A DNA stretch of 6,619 nucleotides from an uncultured Shinella sp. (GTDB taxonomy: Bacteria; Pseudomonadota; Alphaproteobacteria; Rhizobiales; Rhizobiaceae): positions 1 to 6,619 of the forward strand of contig CAMPIK010000130.1 in the NCBI GenBank assembly GCA_946886325.1, given 5' to 3'. Made by a program: the position numbers and the translations under genes. Position 1 is the stretch's first letter. Each line of letters begins with the position of its first letter. This document shows, one piece after another, positions 5,817 through 6,619 of the stretch. A model generated the notes under the pieces. It was not told the DNA's origin. It searched no databases and worked only from the letters and a program-made list of their open reading frames with translations.

Positions 5817-6533
5817 TTACTGCGCCGCCTGGCGCGGCTGCAGTTTCTCGTCGATCTGGCGCGAAAGAATGGCGGAGAACTCGTCCGCGAACCCTTCCAT
5901 GCGCGCCGTCAGCTTGCCGGCATCGGCGGAAAACTTGTTGTAGGCGATGACGGCGGGAATGGCCGCCAGCAGGCCGATCGCGGTCGCAAGCAGCGCTTCG
6001 GCGATACCGGGCGCCACGACCGCAAGGCTCGTCTGCTTGGAGCCGGCGATCGCCTGGAACGAGGTCATGATGCCGACGACGGTGCCGAAGAGACCGACAA
6101 AGGGGGCCGAGGAACCGATGGTCGCCAGCGAGCCGAGCCGGGCCTCCAGCGTTTCGGATTCCCGCGACAGCGTCACGTCCATCGCCCGGTCGATACGCAT
6201 TTGCAGGCCGATCGGCGAGCGCGCGCCGCGCTCGAAGCTCTTCTTCCACTCCCGCATCGCCGAGACGAAGATCGCGCTCATGCCGCTCGTCTGGCGGTCG
6301 GAGAGCGTCCGGTAGAGCTCTTCCAGCGATTGTCCCGACCAGAACACCTGCTCGAAACTGTCGAGCTGCCGGCGCGCCTTGCCGTAGGAGACCGTCTTGT
6401 CGACGACGATCGCCCAGGTCCAGATGGACGCGGCGATGAGGCCGACCATGACGAGCTTCACGACGAAGCCGGCCTGAATGAAGAGAGCCCAGAGGCTCAC
6501 GCTGCCGGCTGCTTCCAGTCCTACTTGTTCCAT
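5817..6533 (-). CDS. tolQ: Tol-Pal motor protein TolQ (MotA/TolQ/ExbB family)
   Basis: The predicted inner-membrane protein has 238 residues. With TolR it uses the proton motive force to energise TolA. Three membrane helices can be seen at about 21-44, 136-160 and 170-197, with a large cytoplasmic loop between the first two. The MotA/TolQ/ExbB motif GSSAPFVGLFGTVVGIMTSF is at 140-159, and GIAEALLATAIGLLAAIPAV at 176-195. Thr151 and Thr184 match the channel threonines known in TolQ and ExbB. I chose the ATG at 6533 (MEQVGLEAAG), the usual start for rhizobial TolQ. The frame is open to 6599, but the extra 22 residues are Pro- and Arg-rich and unlike the family. GAGG lies only three bases before the chosen ATG, which is a tight spacing. 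It is the first gene of the visible operon. Confidence 0.95.
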   Translation of the reverse strand: MEQVGLEAAGSVSLWALFIQAGFVVKLVMVGLIAASIWTWAIVVDKTVSYGKARRQLDSFEQVFWSGQSLEELYRTLSDRQTSGMSAIFVSAMREWKKSFERGARSPIGLQMRIDRAMDVTLSRESETLEARLGSLATIGSSAPFVGLFGTVVGIMTSFQAIAGSKQTSLAVVAPGIAEALLATAIGLLAAIPAVIAYNKFSADAGKLTARMEGFADEFSAILSRQIDEKLQPRQAAQ

Positions 6534-6619
6534 AGACCTCAGTCCCCGAATCCAAAGACCCGGCACGGGCACGCTGGGGCACCGGACCGGGTTCGCCATC
6601 CCATCCCGTACCGGGACCC
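6534..6619 (-). other. GC-rich leader upstream of tolQ
   Basis: No gene can be supported in these 86 bases. They contain several related C/G-rich blocks (ACCGGG, CCCGG, CCCATCCC) and an inverted repeat ACCCGG...CCGGGT with a 23-base loop at 6558-6592. I see no convincing promoter here. The tolQ promoter may lie beyond the window edge, or the region may join tolQ to an upstream gene. Confidence 0.4.

Noticed and set aside
5251..6582. 443-codon minus-strand frame running across tolQ, tolR and the start of tolA
   Set aside because: It is a shifted reading of three well-identified genes and consists largely of Arg, Gly and Ala without membrane helices or domains.

Overview
The window holds the Tol-Pal cell-envelope locus of an alphaproteobacterium, and every gene lies on the minus strand. 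High GC content, strong GC bias at third codon positions, and the protein sequences point to the Rhizobiaceae (Rhizobium, Agrobacterium, Sinorhizobium/Ensifer or Shinella type). The most telling sequences are the Pal lipoprotein with a C-terminal cysteine pair, the arginine-rich TolR N-terminus and the TolQ start. The genus cannot be fixed from the window alone.

Read in the direction of transcription (high to low coordinates), the order is a short GC-rich leader, tolQ, tolR, tolA, tolB, a small calcineurin-type metallophosphoesterase, pal, cpoB (ybgF) and the 5' part of tilS, which runs off the left edge. tolQ, tolR, tolA and tolB are 9 to 33 bases apart and look like one operon. A strong hairpin follows tolB. 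The phosphoesterase comes next, then about 200 bases without a gene that carry two candidate sigma-70 type promoters for pal. A textbook intrinsic terminator follows pal. cpoB and tilS are 20 bases apart and probably form a further unit whose promoter I could not recognise.

TolQ, TolR and TolA form the proton-motive-force driven inner-membrane motor. TolA spans the periplasm to TolB and Pal. Pal is anchored in the outer membrane and binds peptidoglycan, and CpoB links this machinery to cell-wall synthesis. Together they drive outer-membrane constriction at division and keep the envelope intact. TilS (tRNA-Ile lysidine synthetase) is functionally unrelated and is a conserved neighbour. The phosphoesterase is the one gene that does not belong to the classical system.

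I found no mobile element, CRISPR array, RNA gene or clearly undescribed system. The points most worth a second look are the phosphoesterase between tolB and pal, the signals that appear to split the locus into separate transcription units, and a small hairpin that places the tolB ribosome binding site in its loop.
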